Below are positions 46,289 to 57,273 of a stretch of 64,000 nt of DNA, one piece after another. The translations under genes were made by a program, and so were the position numbers. The stretch lies in NCBI GenBank assembly GCA_008828725.1, contig MEHQ01001215.1, positions 62,001 through 126,000 of the forward strand. The letters run 5' to 3'. The notes beneath the pieces were generated by a model that saw only the letters and a program-made list of their open reading frames with translations, did not search any database and was not told the origin of the DNA. The DNA is from Saccharina japonica (Eukaryota; Sar; Phaeophyceae; Laminariales; Laminariaceae). How positions within the stretch are numbered: the stretch's first letter is position 1; every line of letters begins with the position of its first letter.

Positions 46289-46505
46289 GCTTCGGCCCCT
46301 GCAGTTTCACGAAACCAGCAGGCCTATCTTTCGATCTTTCCCAGTATTCGCCCAAAACGGGAAGATGAACTCAATTCCTTTCGTCTGAAAAATTGTAAGC
46401 TCTGTTAGAACATGGACTTCGGCCTTTCGTACAGTAATAGTTTCTGCGCCCCCCGCCGAATATTTCTTCACACGTCGTAACCGCCGCCCGTCGCATCTTG
46501 TGCAG

Positions 46506-46593
46506 GCGCACAGGTGCTCCCGGGGCACACACCGCTCCGCCACACACGGTCCGCGTCGCGACTGCCGGAGCCGACACAGGGTTTTCAACCCAG
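46506..46593 (+). CDS. Gene B exon 2, right copy
   Basis: The acceptor TTGTGCAG and donor CAG-GTGAAT bound 88 bp. The frame (AQVLPGHTPLRHT...) shows several third-position differences between arms, supporting coding. It is basic and Pro/Ser-rich. Confidence 0.5.
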
Positions 46594-46879
46594 GTGAATT
46601 AACTGACCACGCACGTCGCTCTATATCTACCGTCGCCGGAAATGTAAGGGTTGTTTTGAAGCTTAATAGAATGCAAGGGCAGTTTTGGGTATTTATGTGA
46701 CTAAGAACACGATCCTCGCATTTCGAGGAGGAGTGGTATACCAATCTAGGTGCACAAACGAGCCCCGCCCCCTGCCTGTGAGGCCAGCGGGGTCACAATG
46801 TCATAGCTGGGGTGTGGGTTCGCTTCGAAACTGCTGGTAGTATCATGGATGTCTGGTACCACGCACTTGTACATGTCAG

Positions 46880-46997
46880 CCGGTGCAATCGTTGCAAATC
46901 CAGAACCGACGAGAACGGCTACAGTAAACTCATTATTCTTGGAAAAACCCATACAGTACAGCAGTATAAAATGAATTACAACGTATGGTTTAGTTGA
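46880..46997 (+). CDS. Gene B exon 3, right copy
   Basis: After the acceptor ACATGTCAG the frame reads SRCNRCKSRTDENGYSKLI and then continues to a TGA (46995-46997). CNRC is a CxxC knuckle without a visible partner pair. Between arms CGC/CGT, ACC/ACT, CAT/CAC and GTA/GTC are synonymous, which supports this frame. The left copy has TAG after CKRC. Confidence 0.5.
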
Positions 46998-48581
46998 ACG
47001 AAAACAAAACAATCTAAGACTTGAGGCGGGCAGTTTTGAGGATGTGATTATAGCGTGTGTACCAGCGCGTCGCTGATGTGTACACTTAGACTCGCTTGCC
47101 GATGGCCGACAAGACACAGCCTAAAATGGCGGTAAGCGCGAAGCTCACTGTGAGATGAGCTTGTACGAGAAGCTTCAAAGAGAAGAGAAGAGACAAAGAC
47201 GGTGAAGGTGACCCCAGGCCTTAGATTATTATGTGTAGCAGACAAAAGCTCGTGAAGAGCATGCTGGAGAAGAGAGCTGGAGAGGAGTGGGGCATTGTGC
47301 GGGTATTGCACACGTGTACTCGTAGCTCGATCCCAAAACAAAACAGGATACTTGTACGACCCCAGATAAGAAATCACGCCATCGCCCTGCGCTAATTCCC
47401 GGAAATGTATACCGGTCTTTCAGGTTGCAGTACTGTATTCGACAGAATCGTGACAGTCCCGTTGATGTATCCGCCGCGTACGTACGTACGATACTTCTAT
47501 GATACTCATGACAGAGCTTTGGCTACTACACAACCTCTGGTGTGTACCTGTGTGTATTTGACTTACTGTACTGTCTTACGAGTATCTACGCTATGCTATA
47601 ATGCTGCTCTTTGCGAACGATATGAGTACTGCAGATTTGCTATATTGTTCTCCCCCTTTCGCTAAATTAACTAATTATGTCCTTTCGCAAAATTGTTTTA
47701 TTTATTTAACCCCCCCTCTTATATATATATATAAAAAATAACAGCTGTGAGATCGAGGATTTCGTCGAAACTCATCTTTGCTAGCTGAGTGTAATACTTC
47801 GATCGCGCGTACTTATATATATATCCCCCTTTCGCTATATTAATTAATGATCCCCTTTCGCAGAAAAACTTTACTTACTTAGCCCCCCCCTTATATATTA
47901 CAGCAGCACTGTAGTAAATACTCAATTTTCTTTAATCTTTACCGCTCTATTGACATTAGTATAGTACACACTCACTCTTCTTGGGGTATGCTTGGTACAG
48001 AGATTGATCACTTCTGTTCGTTGCGGTACACACACTGTGCGGCTCTGGACTACGTGCGTCTTCTCTATTCCGTTCGGACATTCCGACGACCGATTGCCGG
48101 TACAAAAGACAGAACCACTACGTATACCCTCTACTACTCCGGAATGGATATACAGTACAGGACACCCGATAAGAAAATAGCTAGCAAGAATGCCAGGCTG
48201 CTGCACGTATAGAGGAAAATAAGAAATTTGAGAGTCGTTACCTTGATTTCAGTGTAGAAAACACCCTCTCTCACATAAGAAATCCAGCCTGGGCCAGCTG
48301 ATATCAGAGAGTTTTTGGTATGTGTACGAGTGCATACAATAACATAAGACCTGCTGTTATTTTACGATGAAGTACACGCATTTTTCACCACGGCTCGTGA
48401 TCCGTGTCCGGCGTTTCTACGTCGCTCTTTTGAGGTGTTCTTGAAGCGTGCATCACTGGCTTATGGCGCACCCCACGGGCCGACGAAGAAACGTATTTGC
48501 TCCCAAACTAGGGGATGCGCCGGCCAACACATACACCGCCTTCGGTGCCTGGTGACATGTTCCTTCCGTGACCTGTGCAGG
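46998..48581. other. Arm intergenic region between genes B and A1
   Basis: This is mirrored in the left arm. It holds the Copia empty site (ATTGC, 47305-47309), the boxed short-ORF unit at 47640-47895 and ACGTACGTACG near 47478. No other gene is recognised. Confidence 0.5.
47735..47828 (-). other. Repeated leader plus short ORF start (MSFDEILDLTAVIF), copy 3
   Basis: The ATG at 47775 (minus) is preceded by the same leader as copies 1 and 2. The unit is flanked by GCGAAA-containing boxes as in the left arm. Confidence 0.4.
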
Positions 48582-48849
48582 ATGCCCTCGGCGCAGCAGG
48601 GAGATATATTCGCCGAACGACGATATTCCCCGCAGTGCGGTGTGGCCCGAGACCCAGTCGCCGCCGCCGCCGCCGCCTCCGCTCAAACCGTTGAAGCCTC
48701 GCAACATGGGGAGGGAGCCGAAATCACTCAGGCCGCAATGGTTCGTCGGTCGCCCCGTCCGACGCCGCCACCCCCGCCGCCGCCGCCGCGGCCGGCTGCC
48801 TCTCGGGCTGCTCCCGTGGCTGGCGGTCCGCCCAGCCCAAGGATACCAG
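48582..48849 (+). CDS. Gene A1 exon 1, right copy
   Basis: Four exons (268, 134, 183 and 228 bp) join in frame to a 270-residue protein with a stop at 50252. Exon 1 starts MPSAQQ at an ATG and is Ala-rich, then Pro-rich with a run of eight Pro. It ends CCAG before GTAAGG in phase 1. The ATG is chosen because gene B exon 1 aligns from the same point. The reading frame is open further upstream, so an earlier start is possible. Function is unknown; the low-complexity N-terminus plus Cys/His centre suggests a nucleic-acid or protein-binding factor. Confidence 0.55.
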
Positions 48850-49483
48850 GTAAGGACCTGTGACGAACCAGAGGATAGTACTGTAATAGCTACCTCTTGG
48901 TTTGGCGGGAAACGCGTGCGCCCCGGGCAGCGGGGGGGAAGGGTGCGTAATGCTGTGCAAAAGGGTACTGTAAGGCCTCAATCTTGAAGTGTGCTCGGCG
49001 TTGCCGCCCACCGCTTGCAGCACCGTATATAGTGGTATAAGGGGTCGGTTGTGACGCATCTTAAATGAGAGGCAAACCTGCCACAAAAACACACACACAC
49101 CGATCGCAACGTGCTAGCAACGCAGGATACTGTTGCCCTAGACCCGGCCCAGACCCAGCCCAGCCTAGCCTAGCCTATACTCGAAGTTGTGAAGTAAGCC
49201 GAAGACTCGGTTGCCCCATTTGGGCAGTGATTCGCACAACTGTTTTTCTTGTCGAGCTCGAGAATAGCTATGTGGGAGGACAGTTCCTGCAACAAGCGGT
49301 TTTCGTTGCCAAAGGTCTGAGACCATTGACAAGTTGTTAACTCGTCCGGCGGTTTCACACCCTGTTGGACCGGTTGCTGCGTACCAGGCACAATGCTACG
49401 AGAGCGTTCCAGCAACAGGTCCCGGTCCCCGGTGTCGCGCCTGTTTGTGCGTTTTACCCTCCCTTTGTTTTGCGATGTTTCAG

Positions 49484-49617
49484 TTCAAATTCCGGGCACA
49501 GCTTGTGACGAACCGGGATGCGGGCGAGTGATGTACATGAACAACGAAGGTGAGGTGATGGCGACGTCTATTTTCAACAGAAACAATAGGAACGTGTCGG
49601 TGGCGTCGCGCTGGTTA
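49484..49617 (+). CDS. Gene A1 exon 2, right copy
   Basis: A pyrimidine-rich tract and TTTCAG precede it, and GTATGA follows in phase 0. It encodes residues 90-134, including CDEPGCGRVMYMNN and ending SRWL. The pattern Gly-Arg, Tyr, then Trp-x2-Cys across the exon 2/3 junction resembles FLYWCH-type zinc fingers, but that assignment is weak. Confidence 0.55.
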
Positions 49618-49679
49618 GTATGAGGGCGCGGGTGCATGTTTAGTGCAAGGACAGCAGTGTGTCGCGTGTTCCGTTTCAG

Positions 49680-49862
49680 GCGTGCAGTAAGCGGCCAGCA
49701 GCCGACACCCAGCGCACTGCCTGCTGCCGCGAACACCATAACAAAACCAACAGCAGCGCGATTACTATCAGGTGCCTGCAAAAGGAACGACCGACTCAAC
49801 ATTTAATTGTGACCATCGAGATCCGGATCCGCCTTGAAAAAGAAGAAATGAGCGAAAACGAG
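49680..49862 (+). CDS. Gene A1 exon 3, right copy
   Basis: The acceptor is CCGTTTCAG and the donor GTTTGA, phase 0 on both sides. Residues 135-195 include C136, C149-C150 and H153-H154, then a Lys/Glu-rich end (RLEKEEMSENE). The left copy carries one extra T and loses frame. Confidence 0.55.
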
Positions 49863-50024
49863 GTTTGACGCCACAAACTTGGTGGTGTGTGGACCATGGG
49901 ACGCAAGACGCAACCTGCAAGGCCGACGATTGACGAAGAAAGTGATAACGTGACCACGGGAGGGGAGGAGAAGGGGCAAGCGAGAGGGGGGTGTGTTTCC
50001 AAATTGGCGTGAATACAACTGAAG

Positions 50025-50252
50025 GACGATAGATCGCGATCCGAAGCGCCCCTAGCTGTCGAAACAGCGTTATTTGACGATGCAGTCTGCAGGAAGTATC
50101 TAGCAAATTTACCACGCGGGAGGGGTTTCCGTACCTTGCAGGGTATTTTGGGAAATTGGAAACTTCTCGTCGACCTCGCCCTCCCCCCCGCGAGGCCCGA
50201 GACTGAGCGTGCACACAATCTCTACTTTATTTCTTCTCCACCTCCTCAATAA
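50025..50252 (+). CDS. Gene A1 exon 4, right copy
   Basis: It follows ACTGAAG in phase 0 and ends at TAA. It encodes residues 196-270, with LFDDAVCRKYLANLPRGRGF and a Pro-rich end. Arm differences AGG/AGA and CTT/CTG are synonymous, one is replacement. AATAAG overlaps the stop and may act as a polyadenylation signal. Confidence 0.55.
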   Translation, partial: DDRSRSEAPLAVETALFDDAVCRKYLANLPRGRGFRTLQGILGNWKLLVDLALPPARPETERAHNLYFISSPPPQ

Positions 50253-50331
50253 GAAAACAACACATACGATGGCGAGAAACTAAAAACGCAGCGCGGCCGA
50301 GGTCAAACTTAAGAAGTCATAATTGAAGCAG

Positions 50332-50763
50332 GAGTACGAAGACGTCGACGACACAATTGCGCTTGCGAAGCAGCACAAAGGAACGCTAGGGTCGCGTGTG
50401 CCCCCTTCAGCAACGCACCTGAGACACTTTCCTTCGACTCGCTTTATCGGTCCCGCTGTTGACACCTGTTGCAGGCATATTGATTTGCGGACAACACCCG
50501 GAAGTCGTCGATGTGGACCCGCAATTATCCCGAAGGTGGGCACGTCTTCCCATACTCTACCAGGCTGCCGAAACGGTGGGGCATGCGTGGTTCGTTGACG
50601 GCGCTTTCGACTTGAGATCGGGAGCGGCGGGTTTGACGCGGCGCGATACACATGTTTTTCGCAACGTTCCATTAGTTGTTGTTTCAATCGTGAATCGCCG
50701 TGCCGTCCTCTTTGTGTGGTCGCCTGCGATGAAGAAACTGAATGAACTCGCGTTCTTGCCGCG
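50332..50763 (+). pseudogene. Upstream region of gene A2, right copy (weak BRCT-like, broken)
   Basis: It carries the same hydrophobic segment FLRLALSVPLLTP...ILICG as the left arm. The downstream frame stops at TAA (50768-50770) where the left copy has GAA, and a later TTG-run deletion shifts frame. Exon structure is unresolved. Confidence 0.35.
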
Positions 50764-50908
50764 GCGATAATTCCGAAGCGAGGTTTCCGAGGCGAGCACA
50801 CCGAAATGTCCGCACTTTATTGCGGCCCAAGGGGTTGATTGACTGAAGATGGGCCACGCGCTCTGCTTGATTGCTTGTTTCCTCCGCGACCCCTCTCACT
50901 TCTGGCAG

Positions 50909-51947
50909 AGAGCCTAAACGTAAAGGAACAGTAGCTCCGCGTCGAACGAAGAAGAAGCCTACCACCGGGGAAAGGAGGCCCCACAAAACAGGCACTGTGT
51001 CTGCACCCAGCCGGCGCCCTAGAGACAGCGACTCTTGCTCGCGTATTGGGCATACAACCGTGTGTACTCAGTGCGACCGCCCCCCGCTCTTGATTGACAC
51101 AGTGGGGCTGTGTATGCTCTGCCCGCGAATCGTCTGCCGCGCGTGCCTCGCGGCAAGGAGTGCCGCGGAAGCGACTGCCGCGACGCTTACCAACGCGGAA
51201 CTTGCGGCCATCGGCGCACCTGACGACCGCACCGAGGGAACGGACACCGTCCTCCGTCAGTGCCCGTGTTGCGTTCGGCGAACCGATCGGGCACTTTCGC
51301 CGCCGCCGCTTGGCGCCACTGTGAATGCAAAGAGGGATCACTTGCTTGAGAAACTAATATCACATAAGTTGTCGTTTTCGTTCCGGAACCCGGTGGACCT
51401 TAATGTGTATCGCGGGTACCTAGAAGCTGTGACCAGGGAAAATATGATGGATCTCGGAACAATGGTGCGAAAGCGTGATACACCACAATCGACCGGAGGG
51501 CGATGCAGTACAATTTTCTATGCAGACCTGAGCCGAGTATTCTACAACTGCCGGATGTTTGCTTCGTGTGACCACTTAGGGAAGCCCCTGCAAGGCGGTG
51601 ACGAGGCCCCCGTACCGGGCATAGTAAGGTGCGCATATATTCTAGAAAAGTTAGCGAAGGACTTCGTTCGGGTGCATATTCCCACCGACATACCGGTACT
51701 CCCGCCCCAGTGGAGGATTGACATGTGGAACCCGGCTTGGCGCTGGATTGACGCTGGCTCTGCGGTCGGTGGGGGCAACAGCGGTGGTGGCCGCAGAGGA
51801 GGGGGAATAAGAGGAGCGAGGGGAGGAGATGTGGCAAGCGGAGGACGAGGAAGCGGAGGAGAAGGAGGAGGAGGAGGAGGAGGAGGAGTTGGAGAGGGAG
51901 GAGGAGGAGGAAGAGGAGGAGGACAGGGAGGAGAAGAGGGAGGATGA
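50909..51947 (+). CDS. Gene A2, right copy: PHD/ADD-like finger plus bromodomain
   Basis: The exon follows TTCTGGCAG and encodes the same architecture as 13767-14849: basic leader, eight-Cys finger (CTQC, CMLC, CRAC and CPCC pairs) and a bromodomain ending ILEKLAKDFV. The bromodomain differs from the left copy by a single Ser/Thr change, whereas the finger region and leader differ at many more positions; all eight Cys are kept. The possible left start ATG is ACG here and an in-frame TGA follows, so this copy needs a spliced upstream exon or is inactive. The canonical Asn is likewise Ala. Confidence 0.7.
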
Positions 51948-52475
51948 GTTGGAGAGGGAGGGGGAGGAGTGGGAAGTTCCCCAGACCCGGTTGATCTTTG
52001 TTCTGATGATTTTCTGCATTAGTGAGGGAAACGAAACGCACGCGGTACTAGGAGGAGGAAGAGGAGGATGAGGAGGGGGAGAAGGAGAAGGAGGAGGAGG
52101 AGGAGAAGAGGGAGGGGGAGGAGTAGGAAGTTCCCCAGACCCGGTTGATCCTTGTTCTGATGATTTTCTGTACTAACGAGGGAAACGAAACGCACGCGGT
52201 ACTAGGAAGAGGAGGAGGAGTTGGAGAGGGAGGGGGAGGAGTAGGAAGTTCCCCAGACCCGGTTGATCTTTGTTCTGATGATTTGCTGTATAAGTGAGGG
52301 AAACGAAACGCACGCGGTATTAGGAGGAGGAAGAGGAGGAGAAAGGGGAGGAGGACAAGGAGGAGGAAGAAGAGGAGAATGAGGAGGAGGAGGGGGAGGA
52401 GAAGAAGGGGGAGGAGTGGGAAGTTCCCTAGACCCCGTTGATCTTTGTTTTGACGATTTGCTGTATAAGTGAGGG
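51790..52475. repeat. Minisatellite of GGA tracts and conserved ~85-bp blocks, right copy
   Basis: Purine-only GGA/GAA tracts alternate with four blocks (near 51967, 52128, 52246 and 52420) that share GAAGTTCCC(C/T)AGACCC. It encodes the Gly-rich tail of A2 at its left end. Confidence 0.9.
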
Positions 52476-52491
52476 AAACTATAAAATGCAA

Positions 52492-52830
52492 ATGTGTAGA
52501 TATACGAGAACTAGCAGAGGGAGTCCGACTCTAGTGTCAATATTGAGAGGCTTCGGGCGGACAGTAGATGGATCATGGCGCCGTGCTATTGGTGTAAAAG
52601 AGTGGGATGCGCTGCGCAGTCTCTTCGAGGACAGTGTCCGACCAGAAGGACCCTTAGCGTGGTTGCTACGTGGAAGCCGTCGCGCGAATCACGCGTTTTT
52701 GGCGCCAGAACACGAACGCGCGCACGCACGTAGGCTCCACGAAAGTTGGCGGCATGTCTCTGTCTGCGTTCGTTCACGACTGCGAGACAGTCTCCCCCAC
52801 GCTTTAGGGTCCAGGTTCAGCGTCAAATAG
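52492..52830 (+). pseudogene. Hypothetical frame, counterpart of 12708-13217
   Basis: It starts like the left frame (MCRYTRTSRGS) but changes frame after AHAR because the CGCA repeat has a different length. Coding status is doubtful. Confidence 0.25.
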
Positions 52831-53039
52831 GAGAGAAATGTGGTCTTATCAGCGGATCCACGGATATTGTTGTGCGAGCGCGCATAAGCAGCAGCAGCAG
52901 CAGCAGTGCGCGCATAATCGCCACGTGCTGTTGTTGTGTTTCACAACCCCTTACATCTCCCAACCGAACAAATCACGATGCTTCGTGTGGCCGGTGGTGA
53001 ACGTGTACGTGCGCATTCTTAATTATTATCCGGTATGAT

Positions 53040-53834
53040 ACCTACCGGATAACTGGTACCAGTATCTACTATACGTACCTGGTGTGCACGGAGAAAGTAC
53101 GAAAATACAGTACGTAGTATGTCATCATTTCGTTCACCGTCCGACCTTTTTGTTTATATCTCCATTTTTACCTAACCGACTCAACTCGTGGGATTATTTT
53201 ACACTTACTCAATAAGTTTCTTCTGGACAAGGCGTGGTCACAGATAGATGTCTCCCCATTCTCCCGCCGACGCATGCCGCATGCTACAGTAGCCTGCATG
53301 CAGGTGCACCATGTTTCTTCGGAGGCTTCTCACTCAAGCAGCCCAACACATCACCCAGAATTTATTTGGTGGAAAATAACATGCTACCCGACGAACGATC
53401 CCATGGCTTAACCTAACTATTCAATGAAAATCAACCATTGCAACACGATGATGAAAGTTCGACGGTTTTGGGTCAAGGCGTCCGATTATTCAGGAATAAC
53501 TTGAGCCAAACAAAATGCTACCTCTATCGCACCACGCGTCCCCCGGAAAATGACTTCATTTGCATCGTGCATACATACTACATGGAAATAAAAACGAAGA
53601 ACATTTCACGTTAACCAAGGCATTACAAAAACAAAACACTCACACACGCCCACCCCACCTTCTGAACATGTCTCATATATAATGTAGAAACAACAAAAAA
53701 TCATTCCATACCAACTTGAGACATGAATTACTGAATACCACGCGTACCCCCCCCCCTCCCCATTTCCCCCCTTCTGCTTCGTAGACAACTATGGGTTGGT
53801 GTCGAGTGGCAACGACGCTGTAAAACAAGCCTTC
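53040..53834. other. Arm spacer, no gene recognised
   Basis: Mirror of 11883-12700. It has a C-run near 53749-53757. No convincing gene. Confidence 0.45.
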
Positions 53835-54262
53835 AGACTTGAGACATGAAACTACCGAGCTAACCAGTTTTTTTTCCTCATATCAAAACACAAACCGGAC
53901 ATAGACATGAAATTACTAAACTAGCCAGTTTTTTCCTCATGTTAAAACACAAACCGGATATAGACATGAAATTACTAAACTAACCAGTTTTTTTTCCTCA
54001 TATTAAAACACAAACCGGATATAGACATGAAATTACTAAACTAACCATTTTGTTTTCCTCGTATCAAAACACAAACCGGACATAGACAAGAAATTACTCA
54101 ACTAACCAGTTTTTTTCCCCATATCAAAACACAAACTAGACATAGGCATGAAACTACTCAACTAATCTGTTTGTTTCTCATCTCAAAACACAAACCGGAC
54201 ATAGACATGAAATTACGAAACTAACCAGTTTTTTCCCACGTATCAAAACCCAAACGACACAC
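53835..54262. repeat. 62-bp tandem repeat, right copy (about 7 units)
   Basis: Units contain CAAAACACAAACCGGACATA and end ACTAACCAGTTTTTT. There is about one unit more than in the left arm. Confidence 0.9.
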
Positions 54263-55084
54263 TTAGTGTACATCTTCTCCCATATCGTACCAGGTAATAC
54301 ACAGCAAAACGTTGAAACATAGACACAAACCTAGCATGAAGGAGGACCACCTTATATGCACACACATAGATACAGCAAGGTCACCCCGACATGTGCAATT
54401 TACATGAAGGTTGGGGTCTCGTGTTGAGATACCCCAAAACATTTACCGATTTCCATTGGGCGGTGGAAATCTGGTCTGTCATCGTCCTGAACCCCTGAAA
54501 CTTGGTGCACATACCATGCGCCAAATGAAGGGGAGGGGTGGATGATGCATGGCATTAAGTCAGGCCTATTGAAGTAATGAAACAAACGCCTTGCCAATGA
54601 CCGACCACACGGCCAAAGAGACGGAGCACAAAGCGGTACGTAGATATCTTGATATCTTGAATGATAGAAGCCGGTACAAAGTGTAGGGGGATTGTTGGCC
54701 AAGCTTTCGGCAGCGAAGGTCTACTCGGGAGCATTAGTGGGGTAGCTACCCATGGTGAAACGTACATACGGTGGAGGAAGCGACGTACGGGGCATCCCGA
54801 TGTGTGAGTAAGACTTTGTGTTATGCAAGCCGTCGTTGAACCTTGCACTGTATAAATAACCTCCCTGGAGGAAAGCAACCAGTACAGCAGCGGGGGAAGA
54901 AGGTAGAAGGTACGGTCGTGGGACGCCAGGATGGTTACCATGCAGATCGCCTGCCACAAACGTGGAGTACTTGTGTTAAGGGTGTTGAACTTGGCTCCAG
55001 GCTACGAGCCCGTGATGGAGACATTATTTAGTGTGGTGCGCCTGCAAAAGGAACTGAAATACACCAGACCCTCAACGAGTACTA
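54263..55084. other. Arm sequence upstream of LINE, no clear gene
   Basis: Mirror of 10691-11535. Possible LINE 5' untranslated region; frames overlap on both strands. Confidence 0.4.
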
Positions 55085-55229
55085 GGATTGGGAAGTCCCA
55101 GTAACTTGAACATTTCCCACTCCCAATATTAACGAAAACAAGCTGGAGATAGTCTCGGAAGATATTCGGAGAAAGACGGCGAGGCAGGGTGGGTGGAATA
55201 AGAAAGATTGGAAGGGTAAAGTACTAGTA

Positions 55230-55433
55230 GTGCTGGTATTCGGTGTTCCTAGCGGCATGACGAGAATAGAGCTCAAGAGGAAGTGCGACGAAGTAGGACT
55301 ATACTGCTTTGCATTAGGACAAGTAGAAAGGGAGGGAAAGCATTTTCGTGTCACGCTTAGACCGAAAGAGAGCACGGAGTGGGAAAGGTTAGAGACAGAA
55401 AAAGTGTCGGCATGGGTTAGAAGACTAGGGTGA
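55230..55433 (+). pseudogene. LINE ORF1-like short frame, right copy
   Basis: It begins MLVFGVPSGMTRIELKRKC and stops at 55433, where the left copy reads Gly-Trp instead of a stop. RRM-like fold is inferred only. Confidence 0.45.
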
Positions 55434-55619
55434 AGGGTATGTATAGCTAATGTAACGCGAATCTAAGACGTAGTCCTAGGGTGAACGGAGGTAAGGGGAG
55501 GCAGGAAACAGCAAGTGGCGCGAAGGGAATGGGAAAGAAACACAGTGGCGTAGAGCAAGAAGATAAAACCATGGATAGAAACAGTAAGAACGCTCAAAGA
55601 AGAGAACACAGAAGTAGCA

Positions 55620-56621
55620 ACGAAGGAGGAAAAACGAAAGACAAGAGTCGAGCGAACAGTGACACGAAGAAGAAGCTGAGAATAGGATCATGGAACGTAT
55701 GTAGATTCGCTACGGAAGAGCGCAAGAGGATAGAAATAGCCGAACAAGTAAGTGAGCGCGACCTAGGCATAGTGGGAATTCAAGAGTCGTGGGAAAAAGA
55801 GGGGGGCGAAATAGGATGCACAATTGGAGCGTACGCATGGATAGGGAAAAAGAGAAAGGGACAGAACAAGAAGAATACGGGGGCGGGGGGAGTAGGGTTC
55901 CTATTAATAGTCAAGGAATACCTGTGCGACATTATAATAGTGATCAAAGACATGAAATTCGACGAAAGCATCTGGATAAAGATACCAGGGAAGAGGGGAG
56001 CGAAATATTATTTCTTAGGAAACATCTATATGCCCCCGGAGTCGAAAAGTACGGTAAAATATATACAGAAGAAGTTCGGAGAAATAGCAGTAGATGTTCA
56101 AAAATATCAAAGACAAGGAGAAGTACGTAGTACTATTAATAGTCGGAGAGTTTAACTCAATATTTGGGAAGGCAAGGAACCCGAACGAGAACATTGGACA
56201 GTATGGAGAAGTAGCAACGAATAAGAACAGGGAAGAGATGCTGAAGTTCCTTGAAAACAATGAGATGAAGACTCTGAACGGTAGAGTAAATAAGCCAGAG
56301 CCAGAATGGACTAGACAGTGCATACAAAAGGGAGAAAGCTCCGTTCTTGACTTTATAGTGGTAGAAAATGGAAGTAGTAAGGAAACGGAAGTACATGTAT
56401 GCGCGACGGACGTAGGAACTACGGATCGCTGCGTAATATGGACAGACAGCCAGCAGACGAGAGTTAGCAAAAATAGGCGCGGTAGGAAATTGTACAGATG
56501 GCGAATAGATAAACTAGAAGTAAAGGAAAAACGGGAAGAATTCCAACAAGAGATGACTAAAAATGCAGAGCATTTTTCCGATCTGCTGGAAAGCATAGGT
56601 ACGACAAAGAACAATATATAG
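55620..56621 (+). pseudogene. LINE AP-type endonuclease, right copy
   Basis: LRIGSWNVCRF, GIQESW, GNIYMPP, then after a frame change near 56100, GEFN, LDFIV and TTDRCVI. The catalytic-region GDFN of the left copy is GEFN here, a change at a key Asp, so the enzyme would probably be inactive even without frameshifts. Confidence 0.85.
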
Positions 56622-57273
56622 AGAGATGGTGCAGGAGCGAGGATAATAGAAGGATGGGAGAAATTGGTCAAGACCACAGCAAGTAAAGTAATAGGGAAGA
56701 AGCTGATAATATGCAATAGAGCAGTGAAATGGTGGGCTGAACAAGTAAAAGAGGCTATAAGAGTAAGGAGAAAAGCACACGCAAGATACATCGAGCAAAA
56801 CTACGTCAGGATGGGAGGAGTATGGCATTGCTAGAAAGAAAGTAAAAAATGTGGTTGAGAAGAAGAAGAAAGGGGTATGGAAAAACGTAGATAGTAAAAC
56901 GAATGAAGAATTTGATGGCGTGATGAAGCAGATGTGGGTAGGGATAAATGGGATACTAGGCAAACAAGCAGAAGAGGCAGATACGGAGATAGCTACATTA
57001 AGAGCACAGAACGGTAAAATGGTTAGTAGTTCGAAGGGGAAAAGGGAAGTACTTGTAGAACATTAACGCAAGCTAGGAACGCCCACAACCAACGAAACGT
57101 TCGACGAAGAATTCGAGAAGGATATTAACGCGTGGGCAGAGGCGAACGTAGATGCATCAGAGAGGGAAGACAGTGGTTCAGAAGGGTTACAGGGAGAGTT
57201 CACAAGAGAAAAAAAAGAAGATACACTTAAGAATAGAAAGGCAGCAGGGGCAGACCAAATAGTTAATGCATTT

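Noticed and set aside
49484-49862. Firm FLYWCH assignment for gene A1
   Set aside because: Only the Trp-x2-Cys and Cys/His spacing are suggestive and the HxH signature is not matched, so it is kept as a weak resemblance.
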